Positions 16,558 through 26,367 of a stretch of DNA of 64,000 bases are shown piece after piece. Source of the DNA: CALMEC01 sp964434425 (lineage in GTDB: Bacteria; Actinomycetota; Thermoleophilia; Miltoncostaeales; Miltoncostaeaceae); assembly GCA_964434425.1 (NCBI GenBank), contig CAYSVH010000006.1, positions 1-64,000 of the forward strand. Reading direction: 5' to 3'. Under the pieces are notes generated by a model. That model worked only from the letters and a program-made list of their open reading frames with translations. It was not told the origin of the DNA and ran no database searches. Numbering within the stretch: position 1 is the first letter of the stretch; the number at the start of each line of letters is the position of its first letter. The position numbers were made by a program, and so were the translations under genes.

Positions 16558-17907
16558 ATGACCCAGACTATGCATCCACGATTGACCGAGGTTCTCACCA
16601 CGGTCAACCGCCGTTATCGCAACGAGCCGGAGTTCATCCAGGCCGTGAACGAGGTCCTCGAGACCCTCACCCCCGTGCTCGAGGAGCACCCCGAGTACAC
16701 CGAGGCGGGACTCCTCGAACGCATGATGGAGCCCGAGCGCCTCGTCAGCTTCCGCGTCCCCTGGACCGACGACACCGGGCGCGTGCACGTGAACCGCGGT
16801 TTCCGCATCGGCTTCAACGGCGCCCTCGGCCCGTACAAGGGCGGACTTCGGTTCCACCCGACCGTCTATCCGGGGATCATCCGCTTCCTCGGCTTCGAGC
16901 AGACGTTCAAGAACGCGCTCACCGGTCAGGCGATCGGCGGGGGCAAGGGCGGTGCGGACTTCGATCCTCGTGGAAAGAGCGAGACCGAGGTCATGCGGTT
17001 CTGTCAGTCGTTCATCACGGAGCTGTCGCACCACATCGGCGACCAGACCGACATCCCCGCCGGAGACATCGGTGTCGGCGAGCGGGAGGTCGGCTACATG
17101 TTCGGCCACTACCGGCGGCTCACGCAGCGGCACGAGTGGGGTGTGCTCACCGGAAAGCCGCTCATCTCCGGTGGACTCCGCCTGCGGACCGAGGCGACCG
17201 GCTACGGCCTCATCACGTTCGTCCAGGAGATGCTCGCCGCACTGGGCGAGACCTTCTACGGACGCAGCGTGGTCGTCTCCGGTTCCGGGAACGTCGCCAT
17301 CTACGCGGCCGAGAAGGCACAGGAGCTCGGGGCCCGCGTCATCGGGTGCTCCGACTCCGGCGGCTACGTCCTGGATGAGGACGGCCTCGACGTGGACCTG
17401 CTGCGTGTGGTGAAGACCGACGAGCGTCTGCGTCTCACGGAGTACGCGAGCCGGCGGGGTTCGTCCGCCACCTTCGTCGCCGACCGCCCGATCTGGGAGA
17501 TCCCCTGCGAGATCGCCCTCCCCTGCGCCACCGAGAACGAACTCAACGGTGATCACGCGAAGATGCTGATCGCCAACGGGTGCCAGGTCGTGGCCGAGGG
17601 GGCCAACATGCCCTCCACGCCCGAGGCCATCAGCGCGTTCCTGGAGGCCGGGGTGCGGTTCGCACCCGGCAAGGCGGCCAACGCCGGTGGCGTCGCCACC
17701 TCGTCGCTCGAGATGCAGCAGAACGCCACTCTCGACGACTGGACGCGTGAGCGGACCGACGAGGCCCTCACGTCGATCATGCGGTCGATCCACACCCGCT
17801 GCGTCACGGCGGCCAATCACTTCGGCCAGGAGGGCAACTACGTGGCCGGCGCGAACATGGCCGGTTTCATGCGCGTCGCCGACGCCATGCTCGCCCTGGG
17901 GTACTGA
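16558..17907 (+). CDS. gdhA: NADP-type glutamate dehydrogenase
   Basis: A 449-aa hexameric-type GDH that aminates 2-oxoglutarate to glutamate. Substrate-site motifs GPYKGGLRFHP and the glycine-rich GGGKGGADFDPRGKS are complete, followed by PAGDIGVGEREVGYM. A Rossmann domain starts at VVVSGSGNVAIYA (GxGNVA). The length is that of the NADP-dependent bacterial class. GAGAGG precedes the ATG at 16558; an ATG nine bases earlier is also in frame. It is followed by a perfect hairpin and yggS. Confidence 0.96.
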   Translation: MTQTMHPRLTEVLTTVNRRYRNEPEFIQAVNEVLETLTPVLEEHPEYTEAGLLERMMEPERLVSFRVPWTDDTGRVHVNRGFRIGFNGALGPYKGGLRFHPTVYPGIIRFLGFEQTFKNALTGQAIGGGKGGADFDPRGKSETEVMRFCQSFITELSHHIGDQTDIPAGDIGVGEREVGYMFGHYRRLTQRHEWGVLTGKPLISGGLRLRTEATGYGLITFVQEMLAALGETFYGRSVVVSGSGNVAIYAAEKAQELGARVIGCSDSGGYVLDEDGLDVDLLRVVKTDERLRLTEYASRRGSSATFVADRPIWEIPCEIALPCATENELNGDHAKMLIANGCQVVAEGANMPSTPEAISAFLEAGVRFAPGKAANAGGVATSSLEMQQNATLDDWTRERTDEALTSIMRSIHTRCVTAANHFGQEGNYVAGANMAGFMRVADAMLALGY

Positions 17908-17941
17908 TCCCCACGGCCTCCGCACGAGGCCCGGTGATCAT

Positions 17942-17971
17942 GCGGTGCACGTTCCTGAGGGCGTGCACCGC
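17942..17971 (+). other. Perfect 10-bp hairpin between gdhA and yggS
   Basis: GCGGTGCACG (17942-17951) pairs with CGTGCACCGC (17962-17971) around a 10-nt loop. No T-run follows, so it may protect the gdhA 3' end or attenuate readthrough into yggS 22 nt later. Confidence 0.6.
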
Positions 17972-17992
17972 GGCGACGAGAATCGAGGAACG

Positions 17993-18760
17993 ATGAGCCA
18001 TCCGACAGCCGTCACGGTCGAGGATTTCACGCAGCGCCTCGCCGACGTGCGGGAGCGGATCGCGGCGGCGGCCGAGCGCGCCGGACGATCCGCATCGGAC
18101 GTGCGGCTCCTTCCCGTCAGCAAGACCGTTCCCGAGGAGCGCATCCGCCTGGCCGTTCAGGCCGGGTGCCGTGAGCTCGGCGAGAACACGGTCCAGGAGG
18201 CCGACCGTAAGCGGCGTGCGCTCGCCGACCTCGACATCTCGTGGTCGATCATCGGACATCTTCAGACGAACAAGGCGCGCGTCGTCGCGGCCTTCGCAAC
18301 CGAGTTCCAGGCACTCGACTCGGTGCGCGTGGCCGAGGCGCTCGATCGTCGCCTGCAGGCCGCGGGACGCAGCCTCGATGTCTATGTCCAGGTGAACACC
18401 TCGGCGGAGGACTCCAAGTTCGGAATGGCGCCCGAGGATGTCCCCGCCTTCCTCCGGACCCTGAGGAGCTATGAGACCCTGCGGCCGCAGGGCCTCATGA
18501 CCCTGGCCCTGTTCACCACCGAGATCGAGCGCGTGCGCGAGTGCTTCCGCATGCTGCGGACGCTGCGCGACCGGGCCCGCGACACCGACCTCGACGGGAT
18601 CGGCCCCGGCGGGCTCTCGATGGGCATGTCCGGTGACTTCGAGGTGGCCGTGGAGGAGGGGGCCACCGTCGTCCGCATCGGCCAGGCCATCTTCGGCGCC
18701 CGCCCGATACCCGACAGCCACTACTGGCCCGGCGCGCCGGAGACGACGCCCCACGACTGA
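17993..18760 (+). CDS. PLP homeostasis protein (YggS/PROSC family)
   Basis: A 255-aa single-domain PLP-binding protein. K44 in LLPVSKTV is the PLP lysine; further family marks are GCRELGENTVQEA, WSIIGHLQTNKA, VQVNTSAEDSKFG, and LSMGMSGDFEVAVEEGATVVRIG. YggS proteins buffer and deliver pyridoxal phosphate and affect amino-acid pools. GAGGAA ends 2-3 nt before the ATG. Unlike most actinobacteria it is not in a division cluster but follows gdhA. Confidence 0.94.
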   Translation: MSHPTAVTVEDFTQRLADVRERIAAAAERAGRSASDVRLLPVSKTVPEERIRLAVQAGCRELGENTVQEADRKRRALADLDISWSIIGHLQTNKARVVAAFATEFQALDSVRVAEALDRRLQAAGRSLDVYVQVNTSAEDSKFGMAPEDVPAFLRTLRSYETLRPQGLMTLALFTTEIERVRECFRMLRTLRDRARDTDLDGIGPGGLSMGMSGDFEVAVEEGATVVRIGQAIFGARPIPDSHYWPGAPETTPHD

Positions 18761-18867
18761 ACGGGCACCGGAGAGCCGCGAACCCCCACTGCGCCCGGCC
18801 GTCGTCACCGGCACCCCCGAATCGTCGGCCGGATGCGCTCGTGACCACTCCCGTCGCCCGGTGGACG

Positions 18868-18873
18868 TAGTCT
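18868..18873 (+). promoter_or_regulatory. -10 element for the HipA-like gene
   Basis: TAGTCT is 8 nt before GTG 18882. An in-frame GTG at 18861 lies upstream of this hexamer, so 18882 is the likely start. Confidence 0.5.
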
Positions 18874-18881
18874 GCGCGGGC

Positions 18882-19643
18882 GTGCTTCCCGACCTCGTCG
18901 CCACCCGATACGTCACGCCCCTGCGCGAGGGAGGATCGTTGCCGGCCATCGTCGAGACCAGTGACGACGGCACCTACGTGCTCAAGTTCCGGGGTGCGGC
19001 ACAGGGCCTTCGTGTGCTGGTTGCCGAGGTCATCGTGGCCGACCTCGCGCGTGCGCTCGGCATCCGGGTACCCGACCTCGCCGTGATCGAGCTTCGCCGT
19101 GAGATCGCCCGGTACGAGGCCGACCAGGAGGTGCAGGACCTTCTCACCGCGTCGCTGGGATCGAACCTCGGTGTGGACTTCCTTCCCGGCGCGCTGGGCT
19201 ACGACGGCTCCCAGCCGCCGGATCGCGACACAGCCGAGCGCATCGTCTGGCTGGACGCGCTCACCGCCAACGTGGACCGCACCTGGCGTAATCCGAACCT
19301 GCTCGTCTGGCACGGGGAGACCTGGGCGATCGACCACGGCGCCGCGCTCTACCAGCACCACTCCTGGGAGAGCACGGCGCCGGATCCGGAGCGCTTCGCC
19401 CATACGCGGTTCGATCTCTCGGCCCACGTGCTTCACGGGATTGCACCCGCGGTCCGGCCGCGCCACGAGGAGTTCGCCGCCGTCGTCACCCCGGCCCTGC
19501 GCGCCGCCGTGGACGCGGTTCCGGACGAGTGGCTGGCCACCACTCCGGATCTTCCCGACGCCACCGCCAACCGGGATGCCTACCTTGCTCTCCTGACCGC
19601 CCGGCTCACGAACCCCGATGCGTGGATCGGAGGGGACGCGTGA
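18882..19643 (+). CDS. HipA-like kinase-fold protein
   Basis: A 253-aa protein resembling the kinase domain of HipA, without the N-terminal subdomain. It has an ATP-site-like strand (TYVLKFRGAAQG) and a central helix with VAEVIVADLARALGIRVPDL. A catalytic-loop-like stretch has the pattern DALTANVDRTWRNPNLL, followed by WAIDHGAAL, where Asp would hold the metal. The gene overlaps a DUF3037 gene by 4 nt, a pairing known in actinobacteria, and no HipB-type antitoxin is present. The target is unknown; a Ser/Thr or small-molecule kinase role is inference. Confidence 0.8.
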   Translation: MLPDLVATRYVTPLREGGSLPAIVETSDDGTYVLKFRGAAQGLRVLVAEVIVADLARALGIRVPDLAVIELRREIARYEADQEVQDLLTASLGSNLGVDFLPGALGYDGSQPPDRDTAERIVWLDALTANVDRTWRNPNLLVWHGETWAIDHGAALYQHHSWESTAPDPERFAHTRFDLSAHVLHGIAPAVRPRHEEFAAVVTPALRAAVDAVPDEWLATTPDLPDATANRDAYLALLTARLTNPDAWIGGDA

Positions 19644-20023
19644 AGGGATACCAGTACACGGTGCTGCGCCTGGTGCCGCACGTCGATCGCGGCGAGTGCG
19701 TCAACGTCGGCGTGGTCCTGTACTGCCAGGACGCGGCCTTCCTGGACGCGTCATGTCATATCGATGAGAACCGTCTGAGAGCGCTCGCGCCGGGCGCCGA
19801 CATCCCCGGCGTACGCGCGATGCTGGACCGCGTGCGCGACCTGTGCCGCGGCGACCTGCCCGACATCCCCGACGAGATCCGCACACGAGGACAGCGCTTC
19901 GGCTGGATCCTGGCCCCGCGCTCGACGATCATCCAGCCGGGCCCCGTACACGGCGGCCTGTGTGAGGACCCGGCCGGCGAGCTGCAACGACTCTTCTCCC
20001 GCCTGGTGCTCCCCCGGTCCTGA
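19640..20023 (+). CDS. DUF3037 family protein
   Basis: A 127-aa protein beginning YQYTVLRLVPHVDRGECVNVGVVLYC, the signature of DUF3037, whose function is unknown. The central part is helical (VRAMLDRVRDLCRG) and the end has a FGWILAPRSTIIQPGPVHGGLCEDP stretch split between two conserved blocks. The GTG start overlaps the HipA-like stop (GTGA), so the two proteins are made in a coupled way and probably act together. No signal peptide or membrane segment. Confidence 0.85.
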   Translation: MKGYQYTVLRLVPHVDRGECVNVGVVLYCQDAAFLDASCHIDENRLRALAPGADIPGVRAMLDRVRDLCRGDLPDIPDEIRTRGQRFGWILAPRSTIIQPGPVHGGLCEDPAGELQRLFSRLVLPRS

Positions 20024-20077
20024 CGGTCGCCGCCTGCGAGTCGCAGCGCGTCCCGTCCGAGATGGGTCAGGCCCTCC

Positions 20078-21625
20078 CTACCGCCCCATCCCGATGAGGG
20101 GAAGCCGGAAGCTGTGCGGATCGGCCGCCTCCCATGCCGCCGCCCACTCACGCGGAGCCTCCTCCAGGAGCTCGCCGGGCCGCAGCCACTCGTAGAGCTC
20201 CTCGTACGATCGTTCTTCCAGAAGGCTGATGTTCTGACGCAGCTGCCAGGGGCGCAGTTCGGCCGGGCTGTTGACGCCCATGGCGGCCATCAGGAGACCC
20301 ACCTCCCGCATCGTCGCCTCGTGGTAGGTGCGGACGCGTTCGGCCTTCGAGGGGACATCCAGCGCACGTGCGCGTCGCGGATCCTGCGTGGTCACGCCCA
20401 CCGGGCACTTCCCCGTGTGGCACTTCTGGGCCTGGATGCACCCGATCGCCATCATCATCGCCCGCGCCGAGTTCGTGAAGTCGGCCCCCTGGATGAGGCG
20501 CTTCACAACGTCGCTCGCACGCGCGATCTTGCCGCTGGCACCCACCCGGATGTGATCGCGCAGGCCGGTGCCCACCAGCGCGTTGTGCACGGTCATGAGC
20601 CCCTGGGTGAGCGGCATCCCGACGTTGTCCTCGAACTCCAGGGGTGCCGCACCGGTGCCGCCCTCCGACCCGTCGACCGTGATGAAGTCCGGTGCCGTAC
20701 CCACCTCGCGGATGGCCTTGCAGATCGCGAGGACGTCCGTGCGTGAGCCCACGCAGAGCTTGATACCCGTGGGTTTACCGCCCGAGAGCTCGCGCAGCCG
20801 GGCGACGAACTCGATCAGCTCGACCGGCGTCGCGAACGCGCGATGCGCCGACGGACTCACGCAGTCGACGCCCTGCGGCACCCCGCGTATCTCGGAGATC
20901 TCGCGGCTGACCTTGGCGCCGGGCAGCATGCCGCCCAGGCCCGGTTTGGCACCCTGGGAGAGTTTCACCGAGATGCACCTCACCTGCTCGTCCGTCGCCT
21001 TCTCGGCGAACATCACCGGATCGAAGTCGCCGTCGTCGGTGCGCGCGCCGAAGTAGCCGCTGCCCAGCTCCCAGAGGAGATCGCCGCCGAACTCACGGTG
21101 GTAGGGCGAGATGCCGCCCTCCCCCGTGTCATGGAGGAAACCGCCCATCGCCGCCCCCCGGTTGAGGGCGCGGATCGCATTGGCCGAAAGCGCGCCGAAG
21201 CTCATGGCGGACACGTTGAGGAGCGACATGGAGTAGGGACGACGACAGTCCGGACCGCCCACGGTGACGCGGTGCCCACCCCACGCCCGCGAAAGGGGCC
21301 GCGCCGAGTGGACGAGCCATTCGTAGCCCGGCCGGTAGACGTCCCGTTCGGTGCCGTACGCCTGCTCGGCGTCCAGTCCCTTCGCACGGAGGTAGATGAC
21401 GGCCCGCGTGTCGCGGTCGAATGGTCGCCCGTCCCAGTTGCGCTCGATGAAGTACTGCTGGACCTCGGGCCGGATCCCCTCCAGCATGAAACGGAGGTGA
21501 CCGATCACGGGGTAGTTGCGAAGAAGGGAGTGCTTACGCTGGACGAGGTCGTACGCGATCACGGCGAGGAGCCCGGCACCGGCGATGCCCGCAGACCTCA
21601 ACCTCCGCTTCCGATGATCCGCCAC
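20078..21625 (-). CDS. FMN-binding glutamate synthase-like protein
   Basis: A 515-aa protein with an N-terminal membrane anchor (RSAGIAGAGLLAVIAYDLV) and a cytoplasmic FMN-binding glutamate synthase-type barrel. The barrel shows LNVSAMSFGALSANAI, GEGGISPYH, SVKLSQGAKPGLGGMLPG, FITVDGSEGGTGAAP and the three-Cys Fe-S segment C-x5-C-x4-C (IQAQKCHTGKCPVG). It lacks the amidotransferase domain, so it is not a full GltB; family members are annotated as glutamate synthase-like oxidoreductases of uncertain substrate. An AAGGGAGG site 5 nt before GTG 21625 selects that start over the one 18 nt upstream. Confidence 0.88.
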   Translation of the reverse strand: MADHRKRRLRSAGIAGAGLLAVIAYDLVQRKHSLLRNYPVIGHLRFMLEGIRPEVQQYFIERNWDGRPFDRDTRAVIYLRAKGLDAEQAYGTERDVYRPGYEWLVHSARPLSRAWGGHRVTVGGPDCRRPYSMSLLNVSAMSFGALSANAIRALNRGAAMGGFLHDTGEGGISPYHREFGGDLLWELGSGYFGARTDDGDFDPVMFAEKATDEQVRCISVKLSQGAKPGLGGMLPGAKVSREISEIRGVPQGVDCVSPSAHRAFATPVELIEFVARLRELSGGKPTGIKLCVGSRTDVLAICKAIREVGTAPDFITVDGSEGGTGAAPLEFEDNVGMPLTQGLMTVHNALVGTGLRDHIRVGASGKIARASDVVKRLIQGADFTNSARAMMMAIGCIQAQKCHTGKCPVGVTTQDPRRARALDVPSKAERVRTYHEATMREVGLLMAAMGVNSPAELRPWQLRQNISLLEERSYEELYEWLRPGELLEEAPREWAAAWEAADPHSFRLPLIGMGR

Positions 21626-21884
21626 GGCCGCCTCCCTTTTCACGGGATCATCCTGCCCTTTCGGGCCGCCGTCAACCGTGGCAGCCCGTGTGAGGCCTCA
21701 TCGACGTCGTCGCCACGGTCGATCAGCGAACCGGATGACCCGAAACCACTAGTGTCCGGCGCCGGAGGGTCGTTTGACCAATGGCCGTGATGCACCAGCG
21801 TCGCCGCGTGGGATCACCGGCTGGCGGGGTTGCGGCCGCCGATCAGCAGACGTACCTTCGATGCGGGCCGCTTCACCGTCGCAC

Positions 21885-21958
21885 GGGCGCGTAGCTCAGC
21901 TGGTCAGAGCAAGGGACTCATAATCCCCGGGTCGCAGGTTCGAGTCCTGCCGCGCCCA
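21885..21958 (+). tRNA. tRNA with anticodon CAT (elongator Met or Ile2)
   Basis: A 74-nt cloverleaf with acceptor GGGCGCG/CGCGCCC, discriminator A, D-arm GCTC...GAGC, and anticodon loop CTCATAA. The T-arm is GCAGG-TTCGAGT-CCTGC. The CAT anticodon is shared by elongator Met and lysidine-modified Ile2 tRNAs; the sequence alone does not decide. It is not initiator-like. CCA is not encoded. Confidence 0.93.
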
Positions 21959-22126
21959 CTGTCATCCCGGCGACGGACGAGCGCGCCCGAGTACGGGCCC
22001 CGCATCCCGTGGCTCAGACGCGGAGCACACCTCGCACGCCCCTGGGGGACGGGTTTCCGGCATCGCGATGACCGAAAGTCGTATCGTCTGATGTGACATC
22101 GACCGACCGCAAGGAGAGGACACACC

Positions 22127-22729
<603 letters not shown>

Positions 22730-22861
22730 TCGCACCCGTTCCGTCCTCGTGCGCTCGCCCCTCCGCGGAGCGGGTGAGCGCACGATCTGTGCCACCATGT
22801 CGGCACGACCGGATGCGGTGCCGCCGTCACGGCCCACCGCCGATGCCCGGTTCGCCCTGAC

Positions 22862-25855
22862 ATGCCCCCTGTGACGAACCTGACACCCGTTCGGAGATAC
22901 CTTCCGCTCATCACCGCGCTCGCGCTCGCGTTCGTGGTGGCCGGATGCACGTTCAGCGCATGGATCGCGCTCCGCAACGCGCACAAGCTCAAGGAGGAGC
23001 AGCGCGAGAACCACTCCCTGGTCACAGGGGCCGTCACGACGTCGCTGTCGCAGTTCATCCACCAGCAGACCCAGACCCTCGAGGTGCTGGCGAGCAGCGA
23101 GTCCTTCCAGAGCAACAACGTCGCGGCGATCGACCAGAGGCTGCGACGCCTCAGCAGGATCCCGAACGACTTCACTGGTGGGATCGCATGGGTCGATGCG
23201 AACGGGATCATCCGGGCGTCGAGCAGTTCGTCGCCGCGGCGGGTGGGCCTGAACGTCTCGGACCGCACCTACGTCAAGACGGTCCTGACGGAGAACCGCC
23301 CAACCGTCCAGGTGGTCGTGGGACGGGGCACCGAGACCCCGCTCGTCGTCATCGCGGTTCCCACGCTGTCCGCGGACCAGCGCGTCAGCGGCGTGCTCAC
23401 GGGATCACTGCAGATCACGACGTTGCAGGACCTGATGAAGAGCCTCGCCCCGGAAGGGCGCGAGATGCACGTCGTCGACACGGAGGGACAGGTCATCGCG
23501 AGCGATGTCCGCGGTTCGCTCCAGCCCGTCGACCCCGCGAGCCCATACCAGCGGATGATGGAGGCCGGGCGCGGCATCGAGGACGGGGGCGTCGGCCTCA
23601 CGGGCCTCCCCGACCGGCTCATCGCCTTCCAGGTCATGGAGGACACGGACTGGCTGGTCGCACTGAGCGCACCTCGGGGTGAGGTCTACTCGTCCGCCAA
23701 TCAGTCCCTGATCAACGAGCTCATCGCCATCGCGGTCGCGCTCGTGGTCATGACCGTCGGCGTGCTGCTGGCGTTCCGCCGCATACGCATGGAGCAGACC
23801 GACGGCGACGACCGGCGGGCCTCCAGCGACCGTCTCCGCGAGATCGCTCAGCGGTTCATCGCCGCGACGACCGACGACGACGTCAACACCATCACCGCGC
23901 AGGCGGTCGCCGCACTCCCCAACACCCGGTGGGCGGCGCTGTTCGGACGTCCGCGCGACGGCGGCGTGAGCGACGGCACCGAGCACCTCATGCAGGCCGG
24001 AGACGCCCCGCCGGGTCTCAGCACGCTGACCATTCCGGCGCACATCCCGGACCGCATCACGGTGCTCACACCCGAGCAGCGTCAGCGCATCGACCCGGAC
24101 GGCCTGATGACGGATCCCACCGTCCTCAGCGTCCCGATCCACGGCGGGGAGGGCAGCCAGGCGCTCCTGGCCGGGATGGAGGCACCACCGTCCGAGGCCG
24201 ATCTGGACGAGATCCGCATGCATGCGGAGAACGCGGTGCAGGCACGCGAACGCGCCGAGCTCATCCTCCGCGAACGCACGGCGCGTGCCCGAACGGACCT
24301 GATCGCACGGATCACCGGTGGTGTCGAGTCCGAGATCGGGGTCGAGAAACGCATGCGGGTGCTCGCGTCGGCCCTCGTCCCCGGCTTCGCCGACATGGCG
24401 GTCATCGAGATGCCGACGCCGCAGGGCGGCAGCCGCATCGTGGCGAGCGCCGGCGCCGCGTTCCAGACCGACGATCCCATCGGCATCCTCGACATCGCCA
24501 CGGCGCAGGGCCCCGCCGTCCTGACGTCCAAGGACGTCCGCGGACTGGACGTGTCCGACCGTGACGCCTCGTACCTCGTGGTTCCCATGGGTCAGGCCGA
24601 CGCCCCCATCGCGGCCGTGCTCCTGGGACGTCGGGCGGGTGTACAGCCGTTCGTCGCCGACGAGCTCATGGTCGCGCGGGTCGTGGTGGACCGGGTCTCC
24701 GTGGCCATCCACCAGGCGCGCCTCTACGAGGAGCAGCGCGACATCGCGTTCACCCTCCAGCGGAACCTCCTCGGCCCCACCAGCGTCGCCATCAACGAGC
24801 AGCTGCGCGTGGAGGCGGAGTACCGCCCCGCGGTGAACACGATGTCCGTCGGTGGGGACTGGTTCGACGTGATCCAGCGCCCCGACGGCCGCGTGGCGCT
24901 GGCCATCGGCGACGTCGTCGGGCACGGCCTTGCGGCGGCGGCCACGATGGGGAAGCTCTCCAGCGCGCTCCACGCCCTCGCCCTCGGCGCCGCCGATCCG
25001 ACCGAGCTCCTTCAGCAGCTTGATGCCTTCGCGCGCCGCTCCGACGGCGGCGGGATGGCCACCCTCGCCTACCTGGTCATCGACCTCCACACCGGAGAGA
25101 TCGACTACATCGTCGCCGGGCACCCGCCGCCCCTCGTCATCGCGCCGAACGGCCGTGCCACCTTCCTCTGGGAGGGCCGCGGCAGCCCACTGGCGGTGTT
25201 CCGCCACGGCGATGCCTCCATGGCGTCGACGCGCATCGAACCCGGCAGCAAGATCATCCTCTACACCGATGGCCTGATCGAGCGGCGCGGCGAGTCGATC
25301 GACGACTCGCTCGACCGTCTCCGCCACAATGCGGCCGCCCACAATCAGGACGATCCCCGCGCGATGACACACGCGATCATCTCCGCGATGCTGGACGACC
25401 ACCCGCAGACGGACGACGCCGTCACGCTGGTGGCGTCGGTCGACCGCCTGGGACGGATCTTCCACCGAGACTACCCGGCACAGCCCGATCAGCTGGTGGA
25501 GATCCGACGCGCGGTCGGCACCTGGATGGCGGAGAGCCCGGCGATCGACGAGATGCTCACGCAGGACGTGCTCCTCGGACTCGATGAGGCCGTTTCAAAC
25601 GCCATCGAACACGCCTACTTCGGCGACTCACCGGACCCGATCTCCGTGGCGATCCGCCTGCACCAAAGCGCCGAACGTCTTATCGTCACTGTTACAGACA
25701 ATGGACGATGGAGGGCGCAGTCGACCGGTCCGGACCGCGGCCGGGGCCTTGGTATCATGCGGCGCCTCTTCGATGACGTCGCAATCCGAACCAACGAATC
25801 GGGGACCGAGATCCGTATGGAACGCGCACTGCATGCCACCGTCGGAGCCGAGTGA
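22862..25855 (+). CDS. Cache-GAF-SpoIIE phosphatase fused to an RsbW-like ATPase domain
   Basis: A 997-aa sensor. A membrane segment (about 14-34) and a second near 287-307 flank an extracytoplasmic Cache domain. Two GAF-like domains follow (about 325-460 and 480-620). The SpoIIE/PP2C phosphatase domain (about 630-860) has GGDWFDV, GDVVGHG, ILYTDGLIERR and TDDAVTLV metal-site acids. The C-terminal HATPase domain (about 870-990) has LGLDEAVSNAIEHAY, VTDNGRW and GRGLGIMRRL. The protein therefore combines an anti-sigma-type kinase and the opposing phosphatase. The stop overlaps the STAS gene. It likely senses an external ligand to control a sigma-factor switch; the sigma factor is not in the window. 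Confidence 0.93.
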   Translation: MPPVTNLTPVRRYLPLITALALAFVVAGCTFSAWIALRNAHKLKEEQRENHSLVTGAVTTSLSQFIHQQTQTLEVLASSESFQSNNVAAIDQRLRRLSRIPNDFTGGIAWVDANGIIRASSSSSPRRVGLNVSDRTYVKTVLTENRPTVQVVVGRGTETPLVVIAVPTLSADQRVSGVLTGSLQITTLQDLMKSLAPEGREMHVVDTEGQVIASDVRGSLQPVDPASPYQRMMEAGRGIEDGGVGLTGLPDRLIAFQVMEDTDWLVALSAPRGEVYSSANQSLINELIAIAVALVVMTVGVLLAFRRIRMEQTDGDDRRASSDRLREIAQRFIAATTDDDVNTITAQAVAALPNTRWAALFGRPRDGGVSDGTEHLMQAGDAPPGLSTLTIPAHIPDRITVLTPEQRQRIDPDGLMTDPTVLSVPIHGGEGSQALLAGMEAPPSEADLDEIRMHAENAVQARERAELILRERTARARTDLIARITGGVESEIGVEKRMRVLASALVPGFADMAVIEMPTPQGGSRIVASAGAAFQTDDPIGILDIATAQGPAVLTSKDVRGLDVSDRDASYLVVPMGQADAPIAAVLLGRRAGVQPFVADELMVARVVVDRVSVAIHQARLYEEQRDIAFTLQRNLLGPTSVAINEQLRVEAEYRPAVNTMSVGGDWFDVIQRPDGRVALAIGDVVGHGLAAAATMGKLSSALHALALGAADPTELLQQLDAFARRSDGGGMATLAYLVIDLHTGEIDYIVAGHPPPLVIAPNGRATFLWEGRGSPLAVFRHGDASMASTRIEPGSKIILYTDGLIERRGESIDDSLDRLRHNAAAHNQDDPRAMTHAIISAMLDDHPQTDDAVTLVASVDRLGRIFHRDYPAQPDQLVEIRRAVGTWMAESPAIDEMLTQDVLLGLDEAVSNAIEHAYFGDSPDPISVAIRLHQSAERLIVTVTDNGRWRAQSTGPDRGRGLGIMRRLFDDVAIRTNESGTEIRMERALHATVGAE

Positions 25856-26190
25856 TGGCACCGCTCGCCGACGTCACCCGCAGGGTCGAACACGGGGTGC
25901 CCGTCAGCGCCGTCACCGGTGAGATCGACCTGTCGAACGTCGACACCATCGAGGCGTACGCGCTGCGCGACGTGCCGGCCGACGGGCCGTTCGTGCTCGA
26001 CATGAGCGAGGTTACGTTCCTCGATTCGGTCGGCATCGCGATGCTCGACCGCATCGTCCGACGGGTCCCCCGCACGCGGTTGGTCACGCCGGCCCGAAGC
26101 CCGGTGTCGCGGCTGCTCGACCTCGTGGGCCTGACGCTGCCGCGCAACGCGACGGTCGATGACGCGGTGGCGGCGTTCGCCCGATCGTGA
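25855..26190 (+). CDS. STAS-domain anti-sigma factor antagonist
   Basis: About 111 aa, a lone STAS domain. GEIDLSNVDTIEAYAL and VLDMSEVTFLDSVGIAMLDRI contain the conserved Asp-Ser (phosphorylatable Ser in DSVG) of RsbV/SpoIIAA proteins. The GTGATG at 25852 overlaps the stop of the large phosphatase-kinase gene; either GTG 25852 or ATG 25855 may start it. Coupled expression with a protein carrying both kinase and phosphatase domains makes it the direct substrate candidate of both activities. Confidence 0.92.
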   Translation: MAPLADVTRRVEHGVPVSAVTGEIDLSNVDTIEAYALRDVPADGPFVLDMSEVTFLDSVGIAMLDRIVRRVPRTRLVTPARSPVSRLLDLVGLTLPRNATVDDAVAAFARS

Positions 26191-26367
26191 GCCGTATGGA
26201 GCCGCTCATCGAGCGTGCCCCGGTCCGACGCGTCACGATCGCTTTCCGTTTCCGGCACATCAGAGCCATCCGTCGAGTTGGCCGACGTATGCCGGAGCGC
26301 TGTCCGGGCCGCTCACCCCGGAACCGGTTCGCCCGGGAGGCGGATCTCCTTCAAGGACGGATGCACA

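Noticed and set aside
16537..17925. 462-codon minus-strand frame opposite gdhA
   Set aside because: Shadow of gdhA; typical of high-GC antisense frames.
21885..21958. Initiator tRNA-fMet
   Set aside because: The acceptor stem begins with a G-C pair and the loop is CTCATAA, as in elongator Met or Ile2.
23405..25465. 686-codon minus-strand frame opposite the SpoIIE-HATPase gene
   Set aside because: Asp/Arg/His-rich shadow translation; the plus strand has a complete multi-domain protein.
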